From NCBI RefSeq assembly GCF_017948455.1, contig NZ_JAFFSU010000003.1, positions 310,001 through 374,000 on the forward strand: DNA of 64,000 nt, given 5' to 3'. Under the pieces are notes generated by a model. The model was not told the origin of the DNA. It worked only from the letters and a program-made list of their open reading frames with translations, and searched no databases. The stretch's first letter is position 1. Every line of letters begins with the position of its first letter. Source of the DNA: Streptomyces sp. GESEQ-4. Lineage in GTDB: Bacteria > Actinomycetota > Actinomycetes > Streptomycetales > Streptomycetaceae. Positions 19,470 through 28,436 of the stretch are shown piece after piece. A program made the translations under genes and the position numbers.

Positions 19470-20186
19470 GCACCACGACTGGTGCAGGTGGGCGGCGCCC
19501 GCCTCGCGCCGGAGGTCGCGCGCCGCGCCGAACCTGTGCTCGGCGGCACACTCCAGCAGGTGTTCGGCATGGCGGAGGGGCTGCTGAACTACACGCGCCC
19601 CGACGACCCCGACGACATCAAGATCGAGACGCAGGGGCGTCCCATGCGCCCGGACGACGAGATCCTCGTCGTCGACGCCTCCGACAACCCGGCCCCGCCC
19701 GGCGAGATGGGCGCCCTGCTCACCCGCGGCCCGTACGCCCCACGTGGCTACTACCGGGCCGCTGAGCACAACGCCCGTGCGTTCACCCCCGACGGCTGGT
19801 ACCGCACCGGTGACGTCGTCCGGCTCCATCCGTCGGGCAATCTCGTCGTCGAAGGACGAGACAAGGACCTCATCAACCGGGGCGGCGAGAAGATCTCCGC
19901 CGAGGAGGTCGAGAACCTCATCTACCGCCTGCCGGGTGTCGCCCGGGTCGCGTCCGTCGCAAAGGCCGACCCCGACCTGGGGGAGCGGGTGTGCGCGATG
20001 GTGGTCGTGGAGCCGGGGGCCCACCTGAGCCTTGAATCGGTCCGCGCCGCACTTACCGCGATGCAGGTGGCCCGCTACAAGCTCCCCGAAGACCAAGTCG
20101 TAGGTGGGCGGCCCGGCGGTGATCGGGTCGCTCGATTCGGCGCCCTCGAATCCGGCGGTCACCCTGTCGTGAATTTCATCGACTAA
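19470..20186 (+). pseudogene. Fragment of a (2,3-dihydroxybenzoyl)adenylate synthase-like AMP ligase
   Basis: The open frame encodes the middle and later part of a DhbE/EntE-type salicylate or 2,3-dihydroxybenzoate AMP ligase. It contains LVQVGGARLAPEVARR, QQVFGMAEGLLNYTR (motif A5 region), QGRPMRPDDEILVVD, RGPYAPRGYYRA, DGWYRTGDVVRLHPSGNLVV (A7), and GRDKDLINRGGEKISAEEVE (A8 hinge). The first 300 or so residues, including the phosphate-binding loop, are absent, and the frame stops upstream with no start. After YKLPED (about 20094) the sequence becomes unrelated and the catalytic lysine motif near the C terminus is missing. It cannot activate an acid and is a relic of a catechol-siderophore-type gene. 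Confidence 0.85.
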
Positions 20187-20248
20187 GGGCTGGCCCGCAA
20201 AGATCGGTTTGAGTGGCCCGGGGCGCTTTGTCCCGGGCTTGCGGTCCA

Positions 20249-20716
20249 TCAGGCGACTGCCCCACCCGCGTTCCGGATCAGCTGCTGGAGCACCTTCACC
20301 GTGGTGACGTAGTCCGCGTCGTCGATGCCCTCATGGAGGGCGGCGCGGATCGCGGGGGCATTGCGGGCCAGATCGACGCGGGCCTGTTCCCCTTCCGGGG
20401 TGAGCCACAGCCGGCCCTCGGCGTCCTGGGTCAGCCAGCCGCGTTCAAGGAGCCCCTCTGCTTCGGCCGCCAGGTCGTCCTCTGGACGGATGTAGGAGGC
20501 CATTGCCTCCCGCAGCTCGGACAGGGTCATCCCCTCACCGTCGGGCGAGATGTCGTTCACCGACAGGTTGCGCAGCAGCCAGAACTGGGGCTGGGTGTAC
20601 CCCTTTTCGGCCTGCCGGGCGCGGGTGTACGCGATGAGAGCCTCGTAGGCGACGCCGGTCCAGTACGCGGCGGGCTGTCCGGCGAGTTCGGCGTCGGAGA
20701 CCTGCTGTGTCGTCAT
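20249..20716 (-). CDS. MarR-like winged-helix regulator
   Basis: This is a 155-residue protein with a MarR-type layout. Helices AYWTGVAYEALIAYTRARQ and YTQPQFWLLRNLSVND come first, then a winged-helix part MTLSELREAMASYIRPEDDL and ERGWLTQDAEGRLWLTPEGEQ, and finally a C-terminal dimerisation helix. The ATG at 20716 is preceded by GGAGGGGATACCCC. Its target is not obvious, because its neighbours are a broken AMP ligase and a transposase fragment. It may regulate itself or a distant gene. Confidence 0.8.
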   Translation of the reverse strand: MTTQQVSDAELAGQPAAYWTGVAYEALIAYTRARQAEKGYTQPQFWLLRNLSVNDISPDGEGMTLSELREAMASYIRPEDDLAAEAEGLLERGWLTQDAEGRLWLTPEGEQARVDLARNAPAIRAALHEGIDDADYVTTVKVLQQLIRNAGGAVA

Positions 20717-20966
20717 GGGGTATCCCCTCCGTGTACTTCAGTGTGGAGCCCGCGCACCGTGCAGGTCATGGAGAGACCGTATGACCTCAAGTTCGGTTGA
20801 GGACAAGCAGGTGATCTTCCGGGCGACTGTGGTTGCTGCGGGAAGGAGGAACCCTGCCTCTGGTCGGCAACTACGGGGTACTTGAGGCATCGTCCCCCGT
20901 CACGGCCCGATCAGGAGCCGCCCGAGGCTTTCCTGTAGCGCCTGGTCGCGGTGGGATGATCTTGCG

Positions 20967-21059
20967 ATGGCTGGCGTGATCACGGCATCGGAACCGTCCT
21001 GGATAGCCCCGTTCGCCGGGCTGAGCCCCCGCTGCTTCGGCAAGTTGGTGGTCGCCCCC
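20967..21059 (+). mobile_element. N-terminal fragment of an IS5-type transposase
   Basis: From ATG 20967 the frame gives MAGVITASEPSWIAPFAGLS followed by PRCFGKLV. This is the start I recall for a common Streptomyces IS5-family (DDE_Tnp_4 type) transposase. The similarity stops after about 28 residues and the sequence runs into the 3' end of the ADP-ribosylglycohydrolase gene on the other strand. The region 20717-20966 holds no other recognisable gene and may contain the old left end of the element. Confidence 0.6.
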
Positions 21060-21083
21060 GTGCGGCCGGCAAGCTGGCCCGCT

Positions 21084-22157
21084 TCAGCCCTCCGCCTGCG
21101 CCAACCGCACCGTCCGCTCCGCCAACTCGCTGATCCGTACTCCGTCGAAGCCGAACACCGCACTGCGCACCGTGTCCTCCAGCGGGTCCTTCCACTGCGC
21201 GGGGATGGCGTCCGCGCCGGTCAGGACGCCGGCCACCGAGCCCGCGGTCGCGCCGTTGGAGTCGGTGTCCAGGCCGCCGCGGACGGTGAGGGTGACGGTG
21301 CGGGTGAAGTCGCCGTCGCCATACAGCAGCCCGGCCGTCAGTACGGCGGCGTTCGGGATGGTGTGGATCCAGCCGAGCCCGGCGGTCTCCCCGGCCACCG
21401 TGGTGAGCGTGTCCTCCCAGGTCATCCGCGTGTCGTGGAGGGAGACGACCCGGCGTACCGTACGGGCGAGCCGGCAGCTCGCCGGAATCACGGCGAGCGC
21501 CTCGTCGACGGCGTGCCGCACGGTCGGCGCCGTGAACGCCGCCGAGATCAGGGCCGCCGCCCAGAGCGCCCCGTACACGCCGTTGCCGGTGTGCGACAGC
21601 ACCGCGTCCCGGCGGGCGAGGGAGGCGGCGCGGCGGGGGACGCCGGGGCAGGTCCAGCCGTAGATGTCGGCGCGGATGAGGGCGCCGATCCACTCCTGGT
21701 ACGGATTGTCGACGGTGGCGGTCACGGGCGGCTTCAGCCCGTTGGCGAGGTTCCGGTACGCCGCCCGCTCGGCCGTGAACGTCTGCAGATACGGCATGCG
21801 CAGCAGCCACAGGTCGCCGACCTGCTCGGTGCTGAAGCCGAATCCGTGGGTCTCCAGGAGGTCGAGGCCGAGGATCGCGTAGTCGACGTCGTCGTCACGG
21901 CAGCTGCCGTGGATACGGCCCCGGACGCACTGGCGCCACTCGGGCCGCAGCTCGAAGCCGTCGCTCTCGTCGACCGGCTCGGGCAGATAGTCGGTGAGGG
22001 GCAGGGCGGCGGCCTGCCGCAGATATCGGTCGATACGGTCCCGCGTCCACAGATCGCCCTGCTCGACCGGCTTGCCGAGCATGTTGCCCGCGATCCGGCC
22101 CAGCCAGCCCCCGAGGATGCGGTCCGCGAGCTCGTGCTCAGTGCCCACAGGGGTCAT
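21084..22157 (-). CDS. ADP-ribosylglycohydrolase family protein
   Basis: This 357-residue protein belongs to the DraG/ARH family that removes ADP-ribose from proteins or related substrates using two magnesium ions. The N-terminal ADRILGGWLGRIAGNMLGKPVE fits the family opening. CRDDDVDYAI at about 87-96 holds aspartate ligands of one site. RGGLDTDSNGATAGSVAGVL at about 292-311 holds the DTDSN ligands of the second. The length suits the longer actinobacterial subgroup, in which some members act on small ADP-ribosides or nucleosides. It is divergent from glycerate kinase with 127 bp between, and its 3' end abuts the transposase fragment. Confidence 0.92.
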   Translation of the reverse strand: MTPVGTEHELADRILGGWLGRIAGNMLGKPVEQGDLWTRDRIDRYLRQAAALPLTDYLPEPVDESDGFELRPEWRQCVRGRIHGSCRDDDVDYAILGLDLLETHGFGFSTEQVGDLWLLRMPYLQTFTAERAAYRNLANGLKPPVTATVDNPYQEWIGALIRADIYGWTCPGVPRRAASLARRDAVLSHTGNGVYGALWAAALISAAFTAPTVRHAVDEALAVIPASCRLARTVRRVVSLHDTRMTWEDTLTTVAGETAGLGWIHTIPNAAVLTAGLLYGDGDFTRTVTLTVRGGLDTDSNGATAGSVAGVLTGADAIPAQWKDPLEDTVRSAVFGFDGVRISELAERTVRLAQAEG

Positions 22158-22284
22158 AGGACCGGTCTACCCGATTCCGGGCGCGGCCGCTCGGGGCATG
22201 ACTGCCGGGGGGTCCTCCGGTTAAGGTCACAGCGGCGCGACTGGCCTCGACATGTGCGGGGCCCGTAGAGCAAGGGGATGCAAA

Positions 22285-23436
22285 GTGGCGAACGCTGCAG
22301 GCAGGGGGGCCCAGAGGGTCCTCATCGCCGCGGACAAGTTCAAGGGGTCACTGACGGCCGTCCAGGTCGCCGAGCGGGTGACGGCCGGGCTGCGCACGGT
22401 CGTGCCGGGCCTTGAGGTCGAGGCGCTGCCGGTCGCCGACGGCGGCGACGGAACGGTCGAAGCGGCGGTCGCGGCCGGGTTCGAGCGACGTGAGGTACGG
22501 GTCGCGGGCCCTCTCGGGAACGAGGTGACGGCCGCGTTCGCGCTGCGCGGTGACACCGCGGTCGTGGAGATGGCGGAGGCCAGCGGGCTGCAGCGGCTGC
22601 CGGCCGGAGTCTTCGCGCCGCTCACGGCATCGACGTACGGCTCCGGCGAGCTGCTGCGGGCCGCGCTGGACGCGGGCGCCCGCACGATCGTGTTCGGCGT
22701 CGGCGGCAGCGCGACCACCGACGGGGGCGCCGGCATGCTGTCCGCACTCGGCGCGCGCTTCCTGGACGCGGACGGGGAGCCGGTGTCCCCGGGCGGCGGC
22801 GGACTGGCCGGCCTGGCGTCGGCCGACCTGTCCGACCTGGACCCGCGGCTCGGCGAGGTCGAGCTGGTGCTCGCCAGCGACGTCGACAACCCGCTGACCG
22901 GGCCGAAGGGGGCCCCGGCGGTGTACGGCCCGCAGAAGGGCGCCTCCCCGGACGACGTACAGACGCTGGACGAGGCCCTCGCGCACTACGCCAAGACCCT
23001 GGAGGCGGCGATCGGCCCGAAGGCGGCGGAGTACGCCGCGTCGCCCGGTGCGGGGGCGGCCGGCGGCATCGGCTACGGCGCGCTGATCGTCGGCGCGGTA
23101 TTTCGTCCCGGCATCGAGGTGATGCTGGACGTTCTCGGTTTTGCACCGGCGTTGGAGCGCGCCGATCTGGTGATCACCGGCGAAGGTTCTCTCGATGAGC
23201 AGACGCTGCACGGCAAGGCCCCGGCGGGGGTCGCTGCGGCGGCCCGGGCTCAGGGCAAGGAGGTCGTCGCGGTGTGTGGGCGTCTCGCGCTGCCGCCGGA
23301 GGCGCTGGGGCGGGCGGGGATCCGGCGGGCGTATCCGCTGACGGAGGTCGAGCCGGACGTGGCGAAGTGCATCGCGGATGCGGGGGCGATTCTGGAGCGG
23401 GTCGCCGAGAACATCGGCCGGGATTTCCTGAGCTAG
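22285..23436 (+). CDS. Glycerate kinase (GlxK/GarK family)
   Basis: This is a 383-residue kinase that phosphorylates glycerate, linking glyoxylate or serine metabolism to glycolysis. The N-terminal RVLIAADKFKGSLTAVQVAE is the family signature, followed by PVADGGDGTVEA, TASTYGSGELLRAALDAG and VFGVGGSATTDGGAGML. The C-terminal LVITGEGSLDEQTLHGKAP carries the conserved acidic site. I choose GTG 22285, with AAGGGGATG upstream, over ATG 22252. The product of the ethylmalonyl-CoA pathway encoded further on is glyoxylate, which this enzyme could help dispose of after reduction, though the two loci are not linked. Confidence 0.94.
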   Translation: MANAAGRGAQRVLIAADKFKGSLTAVQVAERVTAGLRTVVPGLEVEALPVADGGDGTVEAAVAAGFERREVRVAGPLGNEVTAAFALRGDTAVVEMAEASGLQRLPAGVFAPLTASTYGSGELLRAALDAGARTIVFGVGGSATTDGGAGMLSALGARFLDADGEPVSPGGGGLAGLASADLSDLDPRLGEVELVLASDVDNPLTGPKGAPAVYGPQKGASPDDVQTLDEALAHYAKTLEAAIGPKAAEYAASPGAGAAGGIGYGALIVGAVFRPGIEVMLDVLGFAPALERADLVITGEGSLDEQTLHGKAPAGVAAAARAQGKEVVAVCGRLALPPEALGRAGIRRAYPLTEVEPDVAKCIADAGAILERVAENIGRDFLS

Positions 23437-23465
23437 GTGGGTTGTCGGTCGGCTGCGGCGCCGTT

Positions 23466-23505
23466 GGGGCTGGTCGCGCAGTTCCCCGCGCCCCTTCGGG
23501 GCGCG
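23466..23505. terminator. Streptomyces interspersed hairpin element, copy 1
   Basis: A 40-bp segment starts GGGGCTGGTCGCGCAGTTCC and ends in the stem CGCGCCCC-TTC-GGGGCGCG. It recurs with one difference at 50322-50361. I know this sequence as a very common dispersed element at gene ends in Streptomyces. Here it lies between convergent glycerate kinase and the PucR regulator. Confidence 0.8.
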
Positions 23506-23511
23506 TCCTGC

Positions 23512-24705
23512 TCAGGTCAGTCGGTACGCGTCCAGCGCCAGCGTCAGTTCGATCAGGTCTCTCGGGCGGGCCAGTGATCTGGACGTCAGTTGTTCCAGGC
23601 GGCGCAAGCGGTTGAAGACCGTGTTGCGGTGGCAGTACAGGCGGCCGGCGGCGCGGCCTGCCGAGCCCTCGCAGGCCAGCCATGCGTCCAGGGTCTCCAG
23701 CAGGACCGCGCGGTCGGGGGGTTCCAGGCCGATGAGCGCGCCGAAGACGTCCGCGACCAGACGGGCCGCGAGTTCGGGCTGGCTCACGACGAGGGCGGTG
23801 GGCATGCGCTGGTCGAGGCGTACGACCTCGTGGGCGTCCGGTGGACAGGTGCGCAGCGCCAGCTCGGCGAGGCGTCGTGCCCGGCCCAGCTCGGCCAGAC
23901 CCGGTACGACGGGACTGATCCCGCCGGGGCCCGAGCACCGCCCGCTCAGCAGCCGCGCCACCGTGTCCAGGTCCTGGCCGGGGCCCAGCAGCACCACGCC
24001 CACCTCGCGGTCGGCCCGCATCCGCCAGAGGAAGCGGTACCCGGCGGCCGGCAGTGGCCGATGGAAGGCCTCCCGTGCGTCCCGGCGCTCGGTCCGCAGC
24101 ACCACCACGGCGTACGCGCCCCGCTCCGGCAGATCGAGCCCTGCCGCGGCCCTGGCGGCGAGGCCCGGCGTCTCCTGACCCTCCAGGAGGGCGTCCAGCA
24201 GCGCGTGCAGCTGTTCGTCGGTCCGGCGGCGCAGTTCCATCTCGGTCGCCCGGTACGCCTCCGATGCCACGGCCGTCTGGGCGTCTATCGCCGCCCACAC
24301 GAGCGTCGCCGAGCGCATCAGCACCCCGAGCCGCTCGGGCTCCTGACCCCCGGCGCCCTCCAAGAGGGCGTCCCAGACCAGATAGCCGGCGCTCCGGTAC
24401 GCGTGCACCAGCAGTTCCAGGGGCAGCCCCTGCTGGGCACGGCGCTGCCCCGCCTCCTCCGCGTACGCCAGGTCGCGGCGCGGTGCGTCGCGGGGTGCGG
24501 AGATGGTCTCGATGCCGATGCGCATCGCTTCCTCCGCCTCCCGCCACTGCTGGTCGTACGGCAGGACCTGGTCGTAGACGGGGGAGTGCTCCGCCAGCAG
24601 CCGCAGATGCTCGTCAACCAGCTCCGGCAGCCGCTCCAGGAGCGCCGTGCAGGACTCCGCGAGCACTTTCCAGTCGTGACCGGTACGCCTTCTGCGCGCT
24701 CCCAT
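23512..24705 (-). CDS. PucR/CdaR-type helix-turn-helix regulator
   Basis: This is a 397-residue regulator. Its N-terminal half is helical (LLERLPELVDEHLRLLAEHS). The middle is a GGDEF-like fold (YAVVVLRTERRDA, DREVGVVLLGPGQDL), and the C-terminal PucR helix-turn-helix is ETLDAWLACEGSAGRAAGRL followed by YCHRNTVFNRLRRLEQLT. Family members sense purine- or amino-acid-related metabolites. It is divergent from the liv-type operon, and the perfect palindrome at 24758-24775 between them is the natural candidate site, so it probably regulates that transporter. The start ATG 24705 gives normal length, although no clear ribosome site precedes it. The much longer open frame upstream is antisense to livF. 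Confidence 0.9.
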   Translation of the reverse strand: MGARRRRTGHDWKVLAESCTALLERLPELVDEHLRLLAEHSPVYDQVLPYDQQWREAEEAMRIGIETISAPRDAPRRDLAYAEEAGQRRAQQGLPLELLVHAYRSAGYLVWDALLEGAGGQEPERLGVLMRSATLVWAAIDAQTAVASEAYRATEMELRRRTDEQLHALLDALLEGQETPGLAARAAAGLDLPERGAYAVVVLRTERRDAREAFHRPLPAAGYRFLWRMRADREVGVVLLGPGQDLDTVARLLSGRCSGPGGISPVVPGLAELGRARRLAELALRTCPPDAHEVVRLDQRMPTALVVSQPELAARLVADVFGALIGLEPPDRAVLLETLDAWLACEGSAGRAAGRLYCHRNTVFNRLRRLEQLTSRSLARPRDLIELTLALDAYRLT

Positions 24706-24757
24706 GGCCGGAGGATGCCACCCGCCGCCCGGCTTGGGCAGGCCCCTGACACGCAGT

Positions 24758-24775
24758 GTTGTGCGCGTGCACAAC
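24758..24775. promoter_or_regulatory. Palindrome GTTGTGC-N4-GCACAAC between PucR gene and liv operon
   Basis: The two 7-bp arms match perfectly around GCGT. It is the only strong palindrome in the 181-bp divergent gap and lies 52 bp from the regulator start and 112 bp from livF. Binding by the PucR protein is inferred. Confidence 0.6.
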
Positions 24776-24886
24776 GGGCGGCCGTATTCGCTGGTCACCA
24801 GCAGCGTTTCGGCCGCGACCCGTGGACGGACACCCCACCCGGTGCTGGGGTGAGCGCCACACAGGGCGGAGGAAGGGGGCGGTGCC

Positions 24887-25693
24887 ATGGGGGGCTCCGA
24901 TCTGGTCGTGCGGGATCTGTCGGTGGGGTACGGCCCGGTGCGCGCACTGCGCCGGGTGTCGCTGGAGGTGCCGGAGGCGGCCGTGGTGACGGTCCTCGGC
25001 GGGAACGGCGCCGGCAAGTCGACGCTGTTGCGGGCGGTCAGCCGCACGCTCGCCTTCCACGGCGGGGCGACGACCGGCGGCACCGTGACGCTCGGCGGAC
25101 GCCGTATCGACGGGCTCGCCCCCGACCGGGTGGTGGCCGCCGGGGTGTCCCAAGTGCCGGAGGGACGGCGGGTGTTCGCCCGGATGACCGTCGCGGACAA
25201 CCTGCGGGCCGGGGCGCTCGGCGCGGCCGGCGGTCGCACGGACCGGGCCGCCGCCCTGCGCCGCGTCCACGAACTGTTCCCCGTCCTCGCCGAGCGGGCC
25301 CAGCAGCGGGCCGGGCTGCTGTCGGGCGGTGAGCAGCAGATGCTCGCCGTCGCCCGCGCCCTGATGGCCGTACCGAAAGTGCTGCTGCTCGACGAGCCGT
25401 CGCTGGGCCTGGCCCCGCTGATGGCCGCGCGGATCGCCGAGACCGTGCGCGAGATCAACGAACAGGGCACCTCCGTCCTGCTGGTCGAGCAGAACGCGGC
25501 GCTCGCCCTGCGCCTCGCCACCCATGCCCACGTCCTGGAGGTCGGCGAGGTCACGCTCTCCGGTCCGACCGCCGAACTGGCCGCCTCCGACGAGGTGCGC
25601 CGCCGCTATCTGGGCGTGGTCGACGAGGACGCGGCCGCCGACGCGGCGGGCGCCACGCGATCCCACCCGGCGCTGCCCCGATGGGAGGGCTGA
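24887..25693 (+). CDS. livF: Branched-chain-amino-acid-type ABC transporter ATP-binding protein (LivF-like)
   Basis: This 268-residue ATPase subunit energises import. Walker A GGNGAGKST lies at 38-46, LSGGEQQMLAVARAL is the signature region, LLLDEPSLGLAP is Walker B, and LLVEQNAALAL has the switch-region sequence typical of LivF (Q instead of H). VPEGRRVFARMTVADNL is also a LivF hallmark. A strong GGAGGAAGGGGG ribosome site precedes ATG 24887. It is the first gene of an operon with livG, livH, livM and the binding protein; livG begins one base after its stop. The transported compound may be an amino acid, amide or other small solute; liv-type systems vary. Confidence 0.93.
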   Translation: MGGSDLVVRDLSVGYGPVRALRRVSLEVPEAAVVTVLGGNGAGKSTLLRAVSRTLAFHGGATTGGTVTLGGRRIDGLAPDRVVAAGVSQVPEGRRVFARMTVADNLRAGALGAAGGRTDRAAALRRVHELFPVLAERAQQRAGLLSGGEQQMLAVARALMAVPKVLLLDEPSLGLAPLMAARIAETVREINEQGTSVLLVEQNAALALRLATHAHVLEVGEVTLSGPTAELAASDEVRRRYLGVVDEDAAADAAGATRSHPALPRWEG

Positions 25694-25694
25694 C

Positions 25695-26465
25695 ATGGAG
25701 ACCCTGTACGTCGACCACCTCACCGTCCGTTTCGCGGGCCTCCTCGCCCTGGACGACGTCACCTTCACCGTGCGCCCCGGCACCGTCCACGCCCTGATCG
25801 GACCCAACGGGGCAGGCAAGTCGACCTGCTTCAACGTCCTGTCCGGGGTCTACCGGGCCACCTCCGGCAGCGTCCGCTTCGGCGGCCACGAGCTGACCGG
25901 CATGCCCGCGCACCGCATCGCCGCGCTCGGCGTCGCCCGCATCTTCCAGAACCTCGCCCTGCCGCCGCACGCGACCGTCGAGGACAGCCTGCTGCTGGGC
26001 CGGCACCGGCTGACCAGGACCGGCTTCGTCGCCGCCGGGCTGCGGTTGCCGTCGGCGGGGCGCGAGGAACGCCGGCACCGGGCACGCGTCCGGGAGATCG
26101 CCGCGTTCGTGGGCCTCGAGGACCACCTCGGCCGGCCGGCGGGCTCCCTGCCGTACGGGCAGCAGAAGCTCGCCGAGCTGGCCCGCGCGCTGTGCATGGA
26201 GCCCCGGCTGCTGCTCCTCGACGAACCGGTTGCCGGCATGACGGCCGACGAGCGGCGCCGGGTCGCGGGCGTCATCGCCGGGGTCCGCGACAGCCTCGGG
26301 ATCTCCATCGTCCTGGTCGAGCACGACATGGGGGTGGTGATGAGGCTCGCGGACACGGTGACCGTCCTCGACTTCGGGCGGCTGATCGCGGACGGGGCAC
26401 CGGCCGACGTACAGAACGACCCGGCCGTCGTGCGTGCCTACCTCGGTGAGGAGGCCGCGTCGTGA
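25695..26465 (+). CDS. livG: Branched-chain-amino-acid-type ABC transporter ATP-binding protein (LivG-like)
   Basis: This is the second ATPase subunit, 256 residues. Walker A GPNGAGKST is at 36-44, the LivG-type Q-loop ARIFQNLALPPHATVEDSLL follows, the signature LPYGQQKLAELARAL replaces LSGGQ as usual in LivG, and Walker B LLLLDEPVAGM and the switch EHDMGVVM come next. ATG 25695 lies one base after the livF stop, and its own stop overlaps the livH GTG start by four bases, so translation is coupled. Confidence 0.93.
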   Translation: METLYVDHLTVRFAGLLALDDVTFTVRPGTVHALIGPNGAGKSTCFNVLSGVYRATSGSVRFGGHELTGMPAHRIAALGVARIFQNLALPPHATVEDSLLLGRHRLTRTGFVAAGLRLPSAGREERRHRARVREIAAFVGLEDHLGRPAGSLPYGQQKLAELARALCMEPRLLLLDEPVAGMTADERRRVAGVIAGVRDSLGISIVLVEHDMGVVMRLADTVTVLDFGRLIADGAPADVQNDPAVVRAYLGEEAAS

Positions 26466-27352
26466 GCACCTTCGCCGAACTCTTCCTCAACGGCGTCTCG
26501 TTGGGCTCCGTCTACGCGCTGATCGCCCTGGGGTTCGTGGTGATCTTCCGGGCCACGGAGGTCGTCAACTTCGCGCACGCCTCACTGCTGCTGGCCGGCG
26601 GATACGTCACCGCGGTCCTGCACGACGACATCGGGTTCTGGCCCGCGCTGCTGGCCGGCATCGCGGGCGCCGCGCTGGTCGGAGCGGCCGTCGAGTTCCT
26701 GGTGATGCGCCGCTACCGGGGCAGCGACCAGAGCGTGCTGGCCATCGTGACCATCGGCGTCGACATCCTGCTCACCACCGAACTCACCCGGCGCATCGGC
26801 ACGGACGTCCTGACGCTGGGGGACCCCTGGGGCGACGCCGTCCTCACCCTCGGCCCGATCTCCCTCGCCCACACCCGGATCGCCGCCTTCGTCGCCGCGG
26901 CCCTGCTCATCACCGCGTTCCTGCTCGCCTTCCGCTACACCACCTGGGGCGTGGCGATGCGCGCGGCGGCCGAGAGCCCGGAGACCGCCGCCCTCATGGG
27001 AGTCAGGCTCGGCCGGGTGTCCCTCGGCGCCTGGGCCGTCGCGGGCGGACTCGCCGCCGTGGCCGCCCTCTTCCTCACCGTCTTCCCGACGCCCGGCCTG
27101 GAACGGGCCACTTCCCTCGCCGCCCTCAAGGCCTTCCCGGCGGCGATCCTCGGCGGCCTCGACTCGACGACGGGCGCCCTGGTCGGCGGACTGATCATCG
27201 GCGTGACCGAGTCCCTCGCCACCGGCTACCAGAGCGACCTGACCTTCCTTGGCCGGGGCCTCGGCGACCTGGCGCCCTACCTCGTCATGCTCGCGATCCT
27301 GCTCATCCGGCCCGCCGGGCTGTTCGGCACGAAGGAGCTCGCCCGTGTCTGA
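26462..27352 (+). CDS. livH: Branched-chain-amino-acid-type ABC transporter permease (LivH-like)
   Basis: This is a membrane permease of 296 residues with about eight hydrophobic helices. FLNGVSLGSVYALIALGFVV at the N terminus, NFAHASLLLAGGY, TTWGVAMRAAAESPETAALMG (the cytoplasmic EAA-like loop that contacts the ATPase) and AFPAAILGGLDSTTGALVGG are the usual LivH blocks. The GTG start at 26462 overlaps the livG stop as GTGA, and the C terminus overlaps livM by eight bases. Confidence 0.92.
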   Translation: MSTFAELFLNGVSLGSVYALIALGFVVIFRATEVVNFAHASLLLAGGYVTAVLHDDIGFWPALLAGIAGAALVGAAVEFLVMRRYRGSDQSVLAIVTIGVDILLTTELTRRIGTDVLTLGDPWGDAVLTLGPISLAHTRIAAFVAAALLITAFLLAFRYTTWGVAMRAAAESPETAALMGVRLGRVSLGAWAVAGGLAAVAALFLTVFPTPGLERATSLAALKAFPAAILGGLDSTTGALVGGLIIGVTESLATGYQSDLTFLGRGLGDLAPYLVMLAILLIRPAGLFGTKELARV

Positions 27353-28436
27353 AGCCATCGCGGGCGGCACCCGGCCGATGTGGTTCACCCGCACCCGTAC
27401 CTATGTCTGGGCCGGCGGCACCGTCCTGCTGCTCGCCCTGCCCTTCTACCTGGACCGCTTCTGGCTCCAGGCGGGCCTGTTCGCCATGGCCGCCGCGATC
27501 GGCGCCATCGGCATCAACCTGCTCACCGGCGCCACCGGCCAGCTCTCCATGGGCCACGCCTTCTTCCTGGCTGTCGGCGCCTACGGCTACTGCGTGTTCG
27601 CCGGCGACGGGCGCGACGGCCTGACCGGACTCGGGCTGCCGACCTGGCTCGCCGCCGTGCTCGCCACCCTGGTCGCCGGAGCCGCCGGAGGCCTCTTCAG
27701 TCCCATCGCGGGCCGGCTGCGCGGCGCCTACCTCGGCATCGCGACCCTCGCGCTGATCTTCATCGGCCAGCACGTGCTGTTCAACTCTCGCGACCTCACC
27801 GGGGGCTTCAACGGCCGCGACGTACCCGCCCTCAACCTCTTCGGCCTCACCTTCGACGACCGTGAACTCCTCGTCGCCAACGTGCCGTTCGGCTCCGCCG
27901 AGAAGCTCTGGTACGCCGGACTCGTCGTCCTGCTCGGCTGCGCGCTGTTCGCCCGCGGAGTGCTGCGCGGCAGGCCGGGCCGGGCCATGAACGCGATCCG
28001 CGACCACCGCATCGCGGCCGGGGTGATCGGTGTGCCCGTCGCCCGCTACCGGGCCGCCGTCTTCGTCCTGTCCTCGATGTACGCGGGCCTCGCCGGAGTG
28101 CTGCTCGCGCTGGTCTTCCAGCGGACCGTGCCCGACTACTTCGGGATCACGCTCTCGCTGGAGTACCTCGCCATGATCGTCATCGGCGGGCTCGGCTCGG
28201 TCCGGGGAGCGGTGCTCGGGGCGGCGTTCGTCTCGCTGCTGCCCCAGCTGCTGACCCGCTACAGCGACGCGCTCCCGCTGGTCTCCGACCCGGGCACCGG
28301 CGGGATCGCACCGGGCGAGGCGTCCCGGTACCTGTACGGCGCCGCCGTCGTGGCGGTGGTGCTCTTTCTGCCGGGCGGCCTGGTCAGGCTCGCCGCCCGG
28401 AATCGCGTCCCACGCAAACCAGGGGAGGAACGATGA
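27345..28436 (+). CDS. livM: Branched-chain-amino-acid-type ABC transporter permease (LivM-like)
   Basis: This is the second membrane permease, 363 residues. INLLTGATGQLSMGHAFFLAVGAY and GRLRGAYLGIATLALIFI are the LivM signature regions, followed by the coupling loop GRAMNAIRDHRIAAGVIGV and LAMIVIGGLGSVRGAVLGA. I choose GTG 27345, with AAGGAG upstream, overlapping the end of livH; the frame reaching back to 27249 is a shadow of livH. Its stop overlaps the ATG of the binding-protein gene in ATGA. Confidence 0.92.
   Translation: MSEAIAGGTRPMWFTRTRTYVWAGGTVLLLALPFYLDRFWLQAGLFAMAAAIGAIGINLLTGATGQLSMGHAFFLAVGAYGYCVFAGDGRDGLTGLGLPTWLAAVLATLVAGAAGGLFSPIAGRLRGAYLGIATLALIFIGQHVLFNSRDLTGGFNGRDVPALNLFGLTFDDRELLVANVPFGSAEKLWYAGLVVLLGCALFARGVLRGRPGRAMNAIRDHRIAAGVIGVPVARYRAAVFVLSSMYAGLAGVLLALVFQRTVPDYFGITLSLEYLAMIVIGGLGSVRGAVLGAAFVSLLPQLLTRYSDALPLVSDPGTGGIAPGEASRYLYGAAVVAVVLFLPGGLVRLAARNRVPRKPGEER

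Noticed and set aside
16210..21083. A biosynthetic gene cluster around the ferritin-like and AMP-ligase sequences
   Set aside because: The ligase is a dead fragment and no synthase, oxidase or tailoring genes adjoin; the region is better read as debris plus single genes.
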